Assembly: GCA_029258725.1 (NCBI GenBank)
Contig: JAPDKE010000017.1
Span: 1-47,270, forward strand
Direction of reading: 5' to 3'
Length of the DNA: 47,270 nt
Origin: a bacterium
GTDB lineage: Bacteria > Hydrothermota > UBA3072 > JAPDKE01
Shown here in pieces: positions 33,610 through 43,890 of this stretch. The notes under the pieces are model-generated. The model worked only from the letters and a program-made list of their open reading frames with translations. It was not told the origin of the DNA and ran no database searches. The position numbers and the translations under genes were made by a program. Position 1 is the stretch's first letter. Every line of letters begins with the position of its first letter.

Positions 33610-35717
33610 TGGTTGAAGAACTCACCCTTGCCGAGTTTTTAAGGATAATGAGGGGGAGGAAGTGGCTTGTTACATGCCTTACACTCCTTGTCCTTATCCC
33701 CGCAGGAATAATAACGTTCATGCTTCCTCCTGTTTACGAGGCAGAGGCAGTTATAGCATACAGAAAACCGGGGGAGGCGGTGGTTGTTGAGAGTTTTATT
33801 GAGGGGGTTTACTCAAAGAGCCCCATCCCGAACCTCATGGAGGAGATAAAGACAAAGAGTCTTGCAAGGGAGGTGGTTCTTTCTCTTCCCGATACAATAA
33901 TAAAAAAACTCGACCCGAAAGGAAAGGCATCGGTTGAGGACCTTGCTGATGCAATAAGAAAAAACATAAATGTTAAAAACATAAGGGGAACCAGTATTAT
34001 AAAAATAATATACAGGGCAAACGACCCTGCTTTGTGTGCATTCATTGCAAACAAAATTGCAGAGACAGTAATAAAGAGAAACCTTGAGGCAAAGAGAGAG
34101 GAAATAAAAGGAATAAAGGAATTTGTTGAGCACCAGCTGGAACTCTATGCAAAGAAACTTGAGGAATCGGAAAAGGAACTCATGGATTTTTACAAAAAGC
34201 ATCCCGATTTTTCCTACGACACGGTTGGGCTTGTGAAGGACAAAATCCTTGAGGAACTTGAGATACTTTACTACAACACCTATACCGAGAGAAGGATGAA
34301 GGAGGAAAAACTTACCTATCTCAGGGAAAAACTGAAAGAGGAGAAGGGGACGGTTATTCCAGATGTCTCAAAACTCTCAATAGATGAAATAGAAAGCATA
34401 AGGGCGAAACTCATCTCCCTTGAAAGGGAATACATAAACCTGGTGGTTTCGGGAAAGGATGGAAACTCTCCAAGGGCAAAGGAACTTGAGCATCAGATTG
34501 AAGAACTGAAGGCACAGTTGAGAAAAGAGATAGAGAAGGTTGAGCCCGTTGACCCGTTTGTGAGGTTGAGCACCCTCTTCCAGGAGGTTATAGACCTGGA
34601 AACAGAGATTGAGGCACTGAGGGCGAAGGAGAAGGTCCTTTCCGGGCTTATAAGGATGAAGGAGAAAAAGAGGGAGCAACTTCCTGAAATTCAAATGGAA
34701 TTTGCAAGACTATTAAGGAGGAACAGGGTTAATGAAAAGGTATACACATTCCTGCTTGAGAAGAGTGAGGAGTTGAGGATAACAGAGGCAGGAAAGGTTG
34801 CTGATATAAAGGTTATAGACCCTGCAACCCCTCCAAAGAATCCGATAAAACCAAAAAAGAAGAGAAACCTTGCAGTTGCACTCGTCCTTGGATTGCTTTT
34901 CGGGATAGGTGGAGCACTCATGGTTGAGGCCCTGGATACCTCGGTGAAATCACCGGATGATATAGAAAAAAGACTTTCCTTACCGGTCCTTGCGGTTATT
35001 CCGGTGATAGGGAAGGAGGATGATATAAAAACAAAACTCATAAAGAAATTTTCTTCCAGGTCTACCCCTGTTGAAGCTTATCGTTCCCTGAGAACCAACA
35101 TTTCCTTCTCTTCCCCTGAAAAGAAAAGGAAAATACTGCTTATAACAAGTCCCGGACCCGGAGAGGGTAAAACACTTACATCCATAAATCTTGCGCTTAC
35201 CTATGCAGAACTTGGAGAAAGGACCCTTCTTATAGACGGAGATATAAGAAAACCCATGGTTCATCGTGCGTTTGATGGCAAGAAGGAACCAGGACTTTCC
35301 GAGTATCTTGCAGGGAAGGCGGATATAAAAGATATCCTCAGAAAGGATAATGATAACCTTTTCTACATAACCTCAGGGACTCTTCCTCCAAATCCTCCAG
35401 GATTGCTTGAGAGTGAAAGGATGAAGAGGTTTCTTCAGGATATGGGTAAGAAATATGATGTGGTTATAATAGATTCCCCACCGGTCCTTGCATTTACGGA
35501 TACCCCAATCCTTGCAGGGGAGGTTGATGCAACCATCATTGTTGCAAGGGCAAACTTCACATCCGTTCAGGCGCTGGAGGATGCAAGGGAACTCATAGAA
35601 CATGCTGGTGGGAATGTTCTCGGGGTTGTTTTCAACATGTTTGATATAAGAAAGTCTTATGGATACTATCACTACTATTACTACTACTCATACCACGAAG
35701 AGGAGAAAGGAGGATGA
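33609..35717 (+). CDS. Wzz/BY-kinase fusion for polysaccharide chain length control
   Basis: This protein of about 702 residues has a Wzz domain with a first membrane helix (about 18-38) and a long periplasmic coiled coil with GNVR-type region (about 130-400). A second helix follows (about 418-440, LAVALVLGLLFGIGGALMVE). The cytoplasmic BY-kinase has Walker A GPGEGKTLTS (Lys521), Walker A' LLIDGDIRKP, Walker B VVIIDSPPVL and a C-terminal tyrosine cluster (YGYYHYYYYYSYHEEEK) for autophosphorylation. Such proteins tune length and export of exopolysaccharide. I use ATG 33609, which overlaps the SLBB stop, rather than the two GTGs just upstream. It is followed by argF after 1 nt. Confidence 0.92.
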   Translation: MVEELTLAEFLRIMRGRKWLVTCLTLLVLIPAGIITFMLPPVYEAEAVIAYRKPGEAVVVESFIEGVYSKSPIPNLMEEIKTKSLAREVVLSLPDTIIKKLDPKGKASVEDLADAIRKNINVKNIRGTSIIKIIYRANDPALCAFIANKIAETVIKRNLEAKREEIKGIKEFVEHQLELYAKKLEESEKELMDFYKKHPDFSYDTVGLVKDKILEELEILYYNTYTERRMKEEKLTYLREKLKEEKGTVIPDVSKLSIDEIESIRAKLISLEREYINLVVSGKDGNSPRAKELEHQIEELKAQLRKEIEKVEPVDPFVRLSTLFQEVIDLETEIEALRAKEKVLSGLIRMKEKKREQLPEIQMEFARLLRRNRVNEKVYTFLLEKSEELRITEAGKVADIKVIDPATPPKNPIKPKKKRNLAVALVLGLLFGIGGALMVEALDTSVKSPDDIEKRLSLPVLAVIPVIGKEDDIKTKLIKKFSSRSTPVEAYRSLRTNISFSSPEKKRKILLITSPGPGEGKTLTSINLALTYAELGERTLLIDGDIRKPMVHRAFDGKKEPGLSEYLAGKADIKDILRKDNDNLFYITSGTLPPNPPGLLESERMKRFLQDMGKKYDVVIIDSPPVLAFTDTPILAGEVDATIIVARANFTSVQALEDARELIEHAGGNVLGVVFNMFDIRKSYGYYHYYYYYSYHEEEKGG

Positions 35718-35718
35718 G

Positions 35719-36642
35719 ATGAAAAAGGACCTTCTTTCCATAAGGGACCTCACCCGGGAAGAGTTCATGGAGATAATAGAAAGAGGGATTGAAAGAAAGC
35801 GTGCCCTGAAAGAGGGAAGAGAGGATAAGCCCCTTAAGGGGAAGGTTCTTGCAATGATATTTGAAAAGCCCTCTTTGAGAACCAGGGTTACCTTTGAGGT
35901 TGGAATGTATCAGCTTGGAGGGTATGCGGTTTACCTTGCACCCCAGGATATAAAACTTGGCGTGAGGGAATCCGTTCCCGATGTTGCCAGAAACCTTTCA
36001 AGATGGGTTGATGGAATAATGGCAAGGGTGTTCTCACATGATACGGTGGTTGGTCTTGCTGAGAATGCTTCTGTTCCTGTTATAAACGGACTCTGCGACC
36101 TTGAGCATCCGTGTCAGATACTTGCAGACTTCATGACCATATATGAGCACAAAAAGAGGTTTGAGGGACTTACACTTGCATGGGTTGGTGATGGAAACAA
36201 TGTTTGCCATTCATTGCTGCTTGCATCAGGACTTATGGGAGTTAATATGAGGGTTGCGACCCCTGAAGGATACGAGCCAAAAGAGGAGATAGTGAAGGTT
36301 GCAAAGGAATATGCAGAAAGAAGCGGTGCGGAGATAGAGATACTCCATTCCCCTCAGGATGCGGTTAAGGATGCGGATATAATATACACCGATGTCTGGG
36401 CATCCATGGGCCAGGAGAGCGAGGCAGAGAAGAGGAAAAGGATATTCATGAATTATCAGGTGAACCCGGAACTTGTCAAACTCGCAAAACCCGATTACAT
36501 ATTCATGCACTGTCTTCCTGCCCACAGGGGTGAGGAGGTAACGGACGAGGTTCTTGATGGTCCAAATTCTGTGGTTCTTGACGAGGCAGAGAACAGACTT
36601 CATGCCCAGAAGGCGTTACTGGTGAAGCTCATGAGCAGGTGA
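35719..36642 (+). CDS. argF: ornithine carbamoyltransferase
   Basis: This 307-residue enzyme transfers a carbamoyl group to ornithine to make citrulline. It has the carbamoyl-phosphate motif [20 protein letters not shown] (the S-x-R-T core), [17 protein letters not shown], the domain-linking [15 protein letters not shown] and the ornithine-site [16 protein letters not shown]. The HCLP motif favours ornithine over aspartate or putrescine carbamoylation. ATG 35719 lies 1 nt after the kinase stop, behind AAAGGAGG. The following decarboxylase and agmatinase suggest an arginine/polyamine unit. Confidence 0.92.
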   Translation: MKKDLLSIRDLTREEFMEIIERGIERKRALKEGREDKPLKGKVLAMIFEKPSLRTRVTFEVGMYQLGGYAVYLAPQDIKLGVRESVPDVARNLSRWVDGIMARVFSHDTVVGLAENASVPVINGLCDLEHPCQILADFMTIYEHKKRFEGLTLAWVGDGNNVCHSLLLASGLMGVNMRVATPEGYEPKEEIVKVAKEYAERSGAEIEILHSPQDAVKDADIIYTDVWASMGQESEAEKRKRIFMNYQVNPELVKLAKPDYIFMHCLPAHRGEEVTDEVLDGPNSVVLDEAENRLHAQKALLVKLMSR

Positions 36643-36643
36643 T

Positions 36644-37189
36644 ATGTTCAAGCCCAGGAAGGTTTTTCTCACAAAGGGAAAGGGTGTTCACAAGGACAAA
36701 CTTGCCTCCTTGGAGCTTGCATTGAGGCAGGCAAAGATAGCGGGGTTCAACCTGGTTAAGGTTTCGAGCATATTTCCACCGCACTGCGAACTCGTCTCAA
36801 GGGAGGAGGGACTGAGGGAGCTTGAGAAAGGGCAGATTGTTTTTACGGTTATGGCAGAGAACTCCACCAGCGAACCCCACAGGCTTATCTCTGCATCGGT
36901 CGGGCTTGCAATACCCAAAGACCCAACGCAGTATGGATACCTTTCTGAACACATAGGCTTTGGACAGACAGAGAAGGAGGCAGGGGAGTATGCGGAAGAC
37001 CTTGCCGCATCAATGCTTGCAACGATACTTGGCGTTGACTTTGACCCCGAGGCTTCGTGGGATGAAAAGAAGGAGATATGGAGGATAAGCGGAAAGATAT
37101 ACAGGACCCTTAACATCACACAGTCAACAAGGGGTGATCCCAAAGGAAGGTGGACGACAGTAATAGCTGCTGCAGTATTTGTTCCATGA
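36644..37189 (+). CDS. pdaD: pyruvoyl-dependent arginine decarboxylase
   Basis: This 181-residue proenzyme decarboxylates arginine to agmatine. It would self-cleave between Ser41 and Ser42 in [10 protein letters not shown], turning Ser42 into the pyruvoyl cofactor. Other conserved parts are [20 protein letters not shown] and [17 protein letters not shown]. The family is typical of archaea and scattered bacteria. It sits 1 nt after argF and overlaps the agmatinase gene by 4 nt, so arginine to agmatine to putrescine is encoded in one unit. Confidence 0.93.
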   Translation: MFKPRKVFLTKGKGVHKDKLASLELALRQAKIAGFNLVKVSSIFPPHCELVSREEGLRELEKGQIVFTVMAENSTSEPHRLISASVGLAIPKDPTQYGYLSEHIGFGQTEKEAGEYAEDLAASMLATILGVDFDPEASWDEKKEIWRISGKIYRTLNITQSTRGDPKGRWTTVIAAAVFVP

Positions 37190-37986
37190 GACCTTTCCTT
37201 GACCACCAGGCTCCCTATGATGAGGCAAGATATGTGATTTTTCCTGTTCCCTACGATGGAACACAGACTTTCAGAAAGGGGGCTGCACGGGGCCCCTGTT
37301 TTATTCTTGAGGCATCTTCCGGGCTTGAGGAGTATGAACCTGAAACTCATGGTGAATTTCACAGGCTCATCCACACCTTCCCCTGCGTTGAGTTTCCCCT
37401 TTCCCCTGAGGATGCAGTTTTTGAGGTTGAAAAGGGGGTAAGGAGGATAGTTGGGGATGGGAAAATTCCTGTGATTCTCGGGGGAGAGCATACCATAACC
37501 CTGGGGGCTGTGAAGGCATTTGAGGATGTTCTTGTTGTTTCCTTTGATGCGCATATGGATATGAGGGATGAATATGGGGGACTGAAAATATGCCATGCCA
37601 CGGTGATGAGGAGGGTTTCCGAAGTTCATCCTGTGGTTCTTGCAGGGGTGAGGTCGTGGAGCAGGGAGGAAAAGGAGTGGATAGAGCAGAAGGGAATAAA
37701 GGTTTATCCTGATGTTGAGCGCGTGCTTGACATAAAGGGAAAAAGTATTTATATATCCATAGACCTTGATGTTTTTGACCCGTCTCTTATTCCATCCGTG
37801 GGAAATCCTGAGCCGGGTGGTGCGGGATGGGAGAAGATGTTGAGGGTTTTAAGGGAGGTTGTAAAGAAAAATAAAGTATGTGGATTGGATGTGGTTGAGT
37901 TCACACCCTGTCCTGGGTGTGAGGTTCCTGCCTATGTTGTTGCAAAACTCGTCTATAAACTCATAGGATACATGGAAAGGAGGTAA
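37186..37986 (+). CDS. speB: agmatinase
   Basis: This 266-residue ureohydrolase splits agmatine into putrescine and urea. The binuclear manganese ligands are seen in [23 protein letters not shown] and [22 protein letters not shown] is also conserved. I chose ATG 37186, overlapping the decarboxylase stop, because the protein then begins [20 protein letters not shown] like its family. The upstream ATG 37150 adds residues coded within the previous gene. It directly follows its substrate-producing enzyme. Confidence 0.93.
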   Translation: MRPFLDHQAPYDEARYVIFPVPYDGTQTFRKGAARGPCFILEASSGLEEYEPETHGEFHRLIHTFPCVEFPLSPEDAVFEVEKGVRRIVGDGKIPVILGGEHTITLGAVKAFEDVLVVSFDAHMDMRDEYGGLKICHATVMRRVSEVHPVVLAGVRSWSREEKEWIEQKGIKVYPDVERVLDIKGKSIYISIDLDVFDPSLIPSVGNPEPGGAGWEKMLRVLREVVKKNKVCGLDVVEFTPCPGCEVPAYVVAKLVYKLIGYMERR

Positions 37987-37987
37987 G

Positions 37988-38245
37988 ATGCCTGTTCACA
38001 GGTCTGCAAAAAAGAGAATGAGGCAGAATGAGAAAAGAAGGTTAAGAAATAAGGCAATAAAGACGAGGCTCAAAAACATAGTGAAAAAGGTTAAGAGTGC
38101 AAAGACAAAGGAAGAAGCAATTGAGCTCCTGAAGGAGGCATACTCTTTGTTTGATAAGGCGGTGAGCAAGGGAGTTATTCACGAGAACACCGCCGCAAGG
38201 AAGAAGAAAAAACTTGCCCTTTACGTGAATTCCCTTAAGGAGTAA
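37988..38245 (+). CDS. rpsT: 30S ribosomal protein S20
   Basis: This 85-residue basic helical protein shows the typical opening PVHRSAKKRMRQNEKRRLRN and the conserved AVSKGVIHENTAARKKKKLA; it binds 16S rRNA in the small subunit. AAAGGAGG overlaps the end of speB. It is the last gene of the long rightward stretch. Its stop is separated by a single base from the stop of the convergent large secreted-protein gene, with no visible terminator between them. Confidence 0.95.
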   Translation: MPVHRSAKKRMRQNEKRRLRNKAIKTRLKNIVKKVKSAKTKEEAIELLKEAYSLFDKAVSKGVIHENTAARKKKKLALYVNSLKE

Positions 38246-38246
38246 C

Positions 38247-41200
38247 CTACTTTATCACAACTATCTTCTTTATCCTCCTTTCCTCCGGGGTTCTTGCCTC
38301 AACGAAGTAAACCCCTGGGGGAATTTCTCTTATGTTTACCCTGGTTTTCCAGGTACCGGAAGGCAGTATTCCATGGAAGATGTCTCTCTTTCTTCCCGCG
38401 ACATCAACAAGAGATACATCAACCCGGGTTCTCCTGGGGATGGAAAGCCTTATTTCCATTTCTCCTGAGATGAGTGTGGAGGAGAGATAAAGTTCAAAAG
38501 AACCCGGTTCCTTTTTTACTCCTAAGGGAAGTAGCCAGTGGATATCCTCAAAGGGACCTGATGGATGCAGGGGGTCTGAGTGCTGGGAGCCTGCATAGTA
38601 TGCCTTGAGGGCAAGGTCTGCTACATGCCTTGCTCCGGGGAGGTATCCTCTTCCCCAGTAATTATCAACGCCCCCATCCATTCCCTGACCCACCCCAGCA
38701 GCAAATACGAATGTAAGTGTCTCTCCAGAGGCAAGTTTGAAAGGACCCGAACTCAGCAGGAACCGGTAGTCAAAGACCTCACGGTTCATGTCAAGGGGAT
38801 TTGGACGGAATTGGTATCCTTCCGGTGAAATTCCCACCATAAATCTGTACTTGGCTGCGTCGTCTCCAGGGTCTTCTTCCCAGTTCCACCACTGATGGGC
38901 AAGGGGGAGAATCCATCTTGCGGTGTCTCCGTATTCATCAACCCATACCGAATCAGATGGGGATGGGGGTGCGTATATCAGTCTTCCAAAAATGTATCCC
39001 GCACATCCTCCATTTTCTCCTGCGTCGTTCTCCACGGTTGAAGGGTTGTCTCCATCGTAAATGAAACTCATATTTCTCGGAATGTATTCTATCTCTCCAT
39101 GGAGGGTATGTTCACCCCAGTCATCGCCATAGATGGTGAACTGGTCAGGAACACCATCGCTTCCGGAATATGAAACAGTTGACTTAACCGTGAGGGTATC
39201 GCAGGGGATTCTGGTATAATGAAATGTATCCCATCCTGGAGCCCATCCGTCGTATGAGACTATGTCATCTATATGGCAATCTGAGGGATCTTCATTGCAT
39301 ACATCCGCATCAAACACCCATGCGACCACGAGATTTTCAAGGGTATCCGGTCCGCTTCCGGTGTAAAACTTTGTTTTATCGTATGTTATCCGGTATTCAA
39401 AGGCAATGAAGTTGTTGAAGAGGTCGTAATTCCACTGGAGGGCACGCTGCCATACTTCAATACCCAGGGCAGTGGCATCCGTTTCGTCAGAATATGAACA
39501 CACAATATCCCAGTGCGATACTCCCTCTCCTATTCTTTCCCAGGTTACGCGTGCGGGGTGCCATTCATAGTCAAAGTACTCCGCATGGGATACGAGAGTC
39601 TCACCGTTTACAACTGCTCCAACCCAGAACCTTCCTTCCCAGAGGTAGTAATTTTGGCTTCCTCCTGGCCAGTCAAAGGAGGGTCTTCCGGTATTGCATG
39701 CGTTGGGATCTCCGTAGTTTCCGAAGTTTGAAACCGCACTCCACACTTCTCCCACATTTTCCACCACATAGGCATCTGCAGCACGACCTGAGAGTGATTC
39801 CGGGAGGACAATTTCCCCTTTTACCTCTTCGGAATATGCACTTGTTCCTGCCGGTGCTGAGTATATCGCCTGAACCACATAGTATGCAGAATCTGAAAGA
39901 GTTGAATCCACAAAGAAAAAGTCCACGATCCCATCCCCTATGAGAGAATAGGGTCCACCTGATGTATCACACCTCAACACCCTGAAGTGGGAAATATCCT
40001 TTGTTTTTTCTTTAATTGCCTTTTTCATCTTCTCTGCACCCTGGGGTGGGAGAGACCAGGTGAGAAGAACTCCCTCAGTACCGCCTGCTGCTCTCAAATT
40101 CACCGGAGGAGGAAAGGCGGTGGGATATGCCCATATTTCCTCGGAGTACCAGCTCTCACCAGTGCTGTAAAGGGAAGTGAGAACGTAGTAGTAATTGTGA
40201 TCGTTTTCAACGAGGGTATCAGTATATTCCAGATTCTCTGTCTCGTTTATGAGGAGAAAGGGTCCTCCAGATGAATCACTCCGGTAGATACGATACAAGA
40301 TGAGGTATTTCGTCTCACCTGGAGGAGGTTCCCATGAGAGTTTTACCATTCCATCAAGATAGTTTTTCACCCTTATATTCTGTGGGGGATAGGGACCTCC
40401 TGGGAGTTCGGAAAGTACAAAATCACATTTTTCCGGGACATCAAAGGTAATTCCCAGGTAGTATATTTTCTGATACAGAGATCCATCATAGAAGTCTCCT
40501 ATGTAATAGTGGGCTTCATTATAGGGATATGAAAGGGATGGAAATTCATATCCTGTATTCACATTGTTGGTGTCTATTTTCACTATCACCCATGCACACC
40601 GAAGAGAATCCGTGGCGTTGAGAAGGACAGAATCAGGCTGGTTGAGAGGTTCATAGAGATCTCCCAGTTGCATTCTCCAGCCCACCACACTCCAAGAGAA
40701 GCAGGAGCAGTTATAAGGATAGTCATCCGCCCTTCCGGGAGAGATGAGAGGTGCTGAAAGCCGAGTTTCGGGGAGAAGTGATATATTTGAAAGAATCAGT
40801 GAAGGGATGAGATTTTTGAATTCCTCTTTCATGGTCGTTCCATAATTCTCAAGCACCGCATCCACACCTTCTTCACCAGGAAGCGACTCATTCATTATCT
40901 CCTGGAGGACAGAAGAACCGAATTTTGAATAAAGATACATGAGGAAGATATAAGATGGAATCATTTCACCTTCCACATCAGGACTTTCATCCCAGTATGT
41001 CTGGTCTCCCCACATGGTTAAGGAATTATTGAGAGGGTATGATAAAGGGGTTGTGTCCTGATTTCCCTCACCTCTCCTCACGAGGTATTCTCCAAACCTG
41101 CACAATCCCTCCACCACCCAGGAACCTGAGATTCCATCCTTCATATCCTTCCTTGGAACGAAGTCATCAGGGGAATTTTTCCATGCTATCATTCTCACAA

Positions 41201-42530
41201 GTGCATGTGCGAGATATTTTTCCAGATCTTCCGGGTCCTTTTCAAATATTTCAGGGTCAAGATAAATTATCTCTCCTTCATTAGAATGGGCAACACCAAG
41301 GGATTCGTCCACAGGGTCAAAGTAGGTATAAACCCGGTAAGGATGATAGGATGCGTAATTATCATGTATTCCAGCACACACGATAACCACCTTATTGTTA
41401 CCATCCACATCCAGAGGCAGACCAAAAAAGCCAGTGATTACCGGATATACTCCTGAGGATGGGTTTGCTGTGGTTGAATCAAGGAAAGACTTTTTAATGA
41501 GATGTATCAGACTGTCCGTGATAAAAGAAGGAGAGTATCCACGGTTCATATCCTCCCATGCCCATGTGGATGGGGATGTGGATGTGGTCATTTTGAAAAT
41601 TCCTCCTCTGGTCCCTGCAAATACAAGGTTGTCAAGAAGGAATATGCATTCTGTGTTTTTGCAGAAGTCAAAATCATACACATCAGGACCGGCGGGGTAC
41701 CAGCTATTTTCCACTCCAGAAGCCACCTCAACCCCATCTTCGGTGGCTATCCATATTTCATTATCCTTTATTTTTACATCATTCACAGGGAGATACCGAA
41801 TTATATCCCATGTATTCCCTCCGTCAATGGAGGCGTAGAGACGGGTGGGAGTTCCTGCAACAAGAGTATCTCCGTGAAGGGCAAGGTGAATGACCTTCTC
41901 CTGAGTGAATATGTAACTCCATGTATTTCCATTATGGAATGCAATTCCGTTCGGGGTTCCTGCATATATTCTGAGGTCGGGTGTTACCTCAATGGCAAAA
42001 ACAGTATCATATAGTCCTGGAATGCTGTCCCAGCCGGTAAAAGGAGGAAGTGAATTGGAAATGAATACCCCTCTGTCTGTTCCAGCATACATGCGGAATT
42101 TTGTAGCCCAGGATGTATCATTTGCTATGAAAAGGGAGAACACATTGAGAGAAGAAAGTCCATCATTGGCTTCACTCCAGCTATTTCCCTGATAGAGGGA
42201 GATGCATACCCCTCTTTGCTTCTTTGCTATCCCTATAAGTTCGTAAGCCCCATTTTCTTTTACAGCAAGAACCTCGGGGAAGAATGGTGGAGATATTTCT
42301 TCCCATGAGAGGGTATCAGCAGAGCGATACATTCTTCCATTTCCACATGCGTAGAGATATTTTCCCCCATCAAGAAGATGCACGGGAAGTGTGTCAATTA
42401 CAGAGTAGATGGTGAGACCAGCATCCTCGTATCTCACAACGGCTGCTCTGGATGACCATTTTTTAAAAGCCCAGTCATAGATGTAAAAATGAGTGGTGTC
42501 TCCTACGGCAGAAAGAATGAAAAACATCAT
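38247..42530 (-). CDS. large secreted multidomain protein with Por-type C-terminal domain
   Basis: This protein of about 1427 residues begins with a hydrophobic signal-like MMFFILSAVG. Residues to about 340 look like WD/BNR-type propeller repeats (WDIIRYLPVNDVKIKDNEIW). A central region (about 350-600) resembles peptidase-like or surface domains but shows no clear HExxH. Two fibronectin type III-like modules follow (about 730-920, PPQNIRVKNYLDGMVKLSWE). A large beta domain leads to a C-terminal end reading EIPPGVYFVEARTPEERRIK. I chose the ATG at 42530, which has GGAGGG 5 nt upstream and a signal peptide, rather than 42566. It is the last gene of the leftward operon. Confidence 0.85.
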   Translation of the reverse strand: MMFFILSAVGDTTHFYIYDWAFKKWSSRAAVVRYEDAGLTIYSVIDTLPVHLLDGGKYLYACGNGRMYRSADTLSWEEISPPFFPEVLAVKENGAYELIGIAKKQRGVCISLYQGNSWSEANDGLSSLNVFSLFIANDTSWATKFRMYAGTDRGVFISNSLPPFTGWDSIPGLYDTVFAIEVTPDLRIYAGTPNGIAFHNGNTWSYIFTQEKVIHLALHGDTLVAGTPTRLYASIDGGNTWDIIRYLPVNDVKIKDNEIWIATEDGVEVASGVENSWYPAGPDVYDFDFCKNTECIFLLDNLVFAGTRGGIFKMTTSTSPSTWAWEDMNRGYSPSFITDSLIHLIKKSFLDSTTANPSSGVYPVITGFFGLPLDVDGNNKVVIVCAGIHDNYASYHPYRVYTYFDPVDESLGVAHSNEGEIIYLDPEIFEKDPEDLEKYLAHALVRMIAWKNSPDDFVPRKDMKDGISGSWVVEGLCRFGEYLVRRGEGNQDTTPLSYPLNNSLTMWGDQTYWDESPDVEGEMIPSYIFLMYLYSKFGSSVLQEIMNESLPGEEGVDAVLENYGTTMKEEFKNLIPSLILSNISLLPETRLSAPLISPGRADDYPYNCSCFSWSVVGWRMQLGDLYEPLNQPDSVLLNATDSLRCAWVIVKIDTNNVNTGYEFPSLSYPYNEAHYYIGDFYDGSLYQKIYYLGITFDVPEKCDFVLSELPGGPYPPQNIRVKNYLDGMVKLSWEPPPGETKYLILYRIYRSDSSGGPFLLINETENLEYTDTLVENDHNYYYVLTSLYSTGESWYSEEIWAYPTAFPPPVNLRAAGGTEGVLLTWSLPPQGAEKMKKAIKEKTKDISHFRVLRCDTSGGPYSLIGDGIVDFFFVDSTLSDSAYYVVQAIYSAPAGTSAYSEEVKGEIVLPESLSGRAADAYVVENVGEVWSAVSNFGNYGDPNACNTGRPSFDWPGGSQNYYLWEGRFWVGAVVNGETLVSHAEYFDYEWHPARVTWERIGEGVSHWDIVCSYSDETDATALGIEVWQRALQWNYDLFNNFIAFEYRITYDKTKFYTGSGPDTLENLVVAWVFDADVCNEDPSDCHIDDIVSYDGWAPGWDTFHYTRIPCDTLTVKSTVSYSGSDGVPDQFTIYGDDWGEHTLHGEIEYIPRNMSFIYDGDNPSTVENDAGENGGCAGYIFGRLIYAPPSPSDSVWVDEYGDTARWILPLAHQWWNWEEDPGDDAAKYRFMVGISPEGYQFRPNPLDMNREVFDYRFLLSSGPFKLASGETLTFVFAAGVGQGMDGGVDNYWGRGYLPGARHVADLALKAYYAGSQHSDPLHPSGPFEDIHWLLPLGVKKEPGSFELYLSSTLISGEMEIRLSIPRRTRVDVSLVDVAGRKRDIFHGILPSGTWKTRVNIREIPPGVYFVEARTPEERRIKKIVVIK

Positions 42531-42543
42531 GGGTCCCTCCTTT

Positions 42544-43890
42544 TTAAACCTGTCTGAATCTTGCAAGAAATGTTCTCAACCTGGGAGGGGAGTAAGAGAG
42601 GGCAAGCTCTCTTATCTCCTTTTTTCTTTCCACAACCCTTTTTACAGCATCAACAACCCATAACAAATGAGAGTTTGTGTAAACCCGGTGGGGGATGGCA
42701 AGCCTGACATACTCCGGTGTTCCTCCTCCTGAGAGCTTTCCTCCAAAAACCCCGACCCTCACTCCCCCTTCCACATATACCTCAGATGCAAACGCATAAC
42801 CCGGAAATCCATTTTTGAAGTGAGAAAGAAGTTTCTCCGCATCTATATAGACCGCATGTCCCCCGAATGGATAGAGAACAGGAATCCCTGCCTCCCTCAG
42901 TTTTTCTCCCAGAAATTTTACCTGTTCTATCCTGAAAGCGAGATATTCCTCATCGATTATCTCCTCAAGCCCCTTTGCTATCAAAAGAAGGTCCCTGTCA
43001 GGGAGTCCACCGTGCGAGGGAAAGCCCTCAAAGAAAAGGGTGAGGGAAGATAGGTTTTCATAAAGTCTTCTGCTTTTAACCCCTATTATCGCCCCTGAAT
43101 GGGAAAGGCCGTTCTTTTTTGCGGAAAGATAGAAGATGTCGGAAAGAGAGAACATTTCCCTTACAATTGCCCTTATACTCTTTCCGGGAAGTTCGTGCTT
43201 ATAAATGAAGTATGCATTTTCCGCAAATCTGGATGCATCAAGAACAACGGGTTTTCTGAATTCATCCGCAATCTCCCTTACCTTTCTCAGGTTGTGAAGG
43301 GATACCGGTCTTCCCCCCTGGGAGTTGTTTGTCAGGGTAATGAGTATAAAATTCACCTTTTTTGGCGCACTTTTCAGAATGTTGCGCAGTTTTCTTAAAG
43401 ATATATCACCCTTGAACAGGTAATCTTCTTCCTTAATCCTGGGGGTTGGAAGGTCTATTCCTTCTGCCCCTCTCATTTCTATATGTGCCCTTGTCGTTTC
43501 AAACAATCCATTTGATACAACAAGCCCTTCTTTTTTAACAAGCATATCCATCAGAATGTTTTCCGCCCCCCTTCCCTGATGGCAGGGAATCACATAGTCA
43601 AATCCTGTTATTTCCTTAACCTTTTCAATCAGATAAAAATATCCTCGCTGGGATGAGAAGGATTCATCCCCGAGCATGAGTATGGATAGCTGCTCGTTTG
43701 AAAGGGCACATGTCCCTGAATCTGAAAGGAGGTCAATGAACACATCCCTGGAGGGGATTAAAAATGGATTGAAGCCCGCTTTTTTTATAACCCTTTTCCT
43801 TTCCTCAAAGGGGAGAAGACTCACCCTCTCCACAACCTTTATCCTGAAAGGTTCGGGTCTCAGAATTTTATCCCCGTTGCTGCAGGACAT
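42544..43890 (-). CDS. tnaA: tryptophanase/tyrosine phenol-lyase family PLP enzyme
   Basis: This 448-residue beta-eliminating lyase has the N-terminal EPFRIKVVERVSLLPFEERK, YVIPCHQGRGAENILMDMLV, the substrate-binding LTNNSQGGRPVSLHNLRKVR, DASRFAENAYFI and the PLP lysine in SAKKNGLSHSGAIIG (Lys259 expected). The C-terminal VRLAIPHRVYTNSHLLWVVD also matches the family. These enzymes split tryptophan to indole or tyrosine to phenol, with pyruvate and ammonia. Which amino acid is used cannot be settled from the motifs. It overlaps the JAMM gene by 31 nt and is 13 nt from the secreted-protein gene. Confidence 0.9.
   Translation of the reverse strand: MSCSNGDKILRPEPFRIKVVERVSLLPFEERKRVIKKAGFNPFLIPSRDVFIDLLSDSGTCALSNEQLSILMLGDESFSSQRGYFYLIEKVKEITGFDYVIPCHQGRGAENILMDMLVKKEGLVVSNGLFETTRAHIEMRGAEGIDLPTPRIKEEDYLFKGDISLRKLRNILKSAPKKVNFILITLTNNSQGGRPVSLHNLRKVREIADEFRKPVVLDASRFAENAYFIYKHELPGKSIRAIVREMFSLSDIFYLSAKKNGLSHSGAIIGVKSRRLYENLSSLTLFFEGFPSHGGLPDRDLLLIAKGLEEIIDEEYLAFRIEQVKFLGEKLREAGIPVLYPFGGHAVYIDAEKLLSHFKNGFPGYAFASEVYVEGGVRVGVFGGKLSGGGTPEYVRLAIPHRVYTNSHLLWVVDAVKRVVERKKEIRELALSYSPPRLRTFLARFRQV

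Noticed and set aside
35640-35720. Repetitive TAC/TAT run that could be a microsatellite
   Set aside because: It encodes the C-terminal tyrosine cluster of the BY-kinase, a functional autophosphorylation tail.
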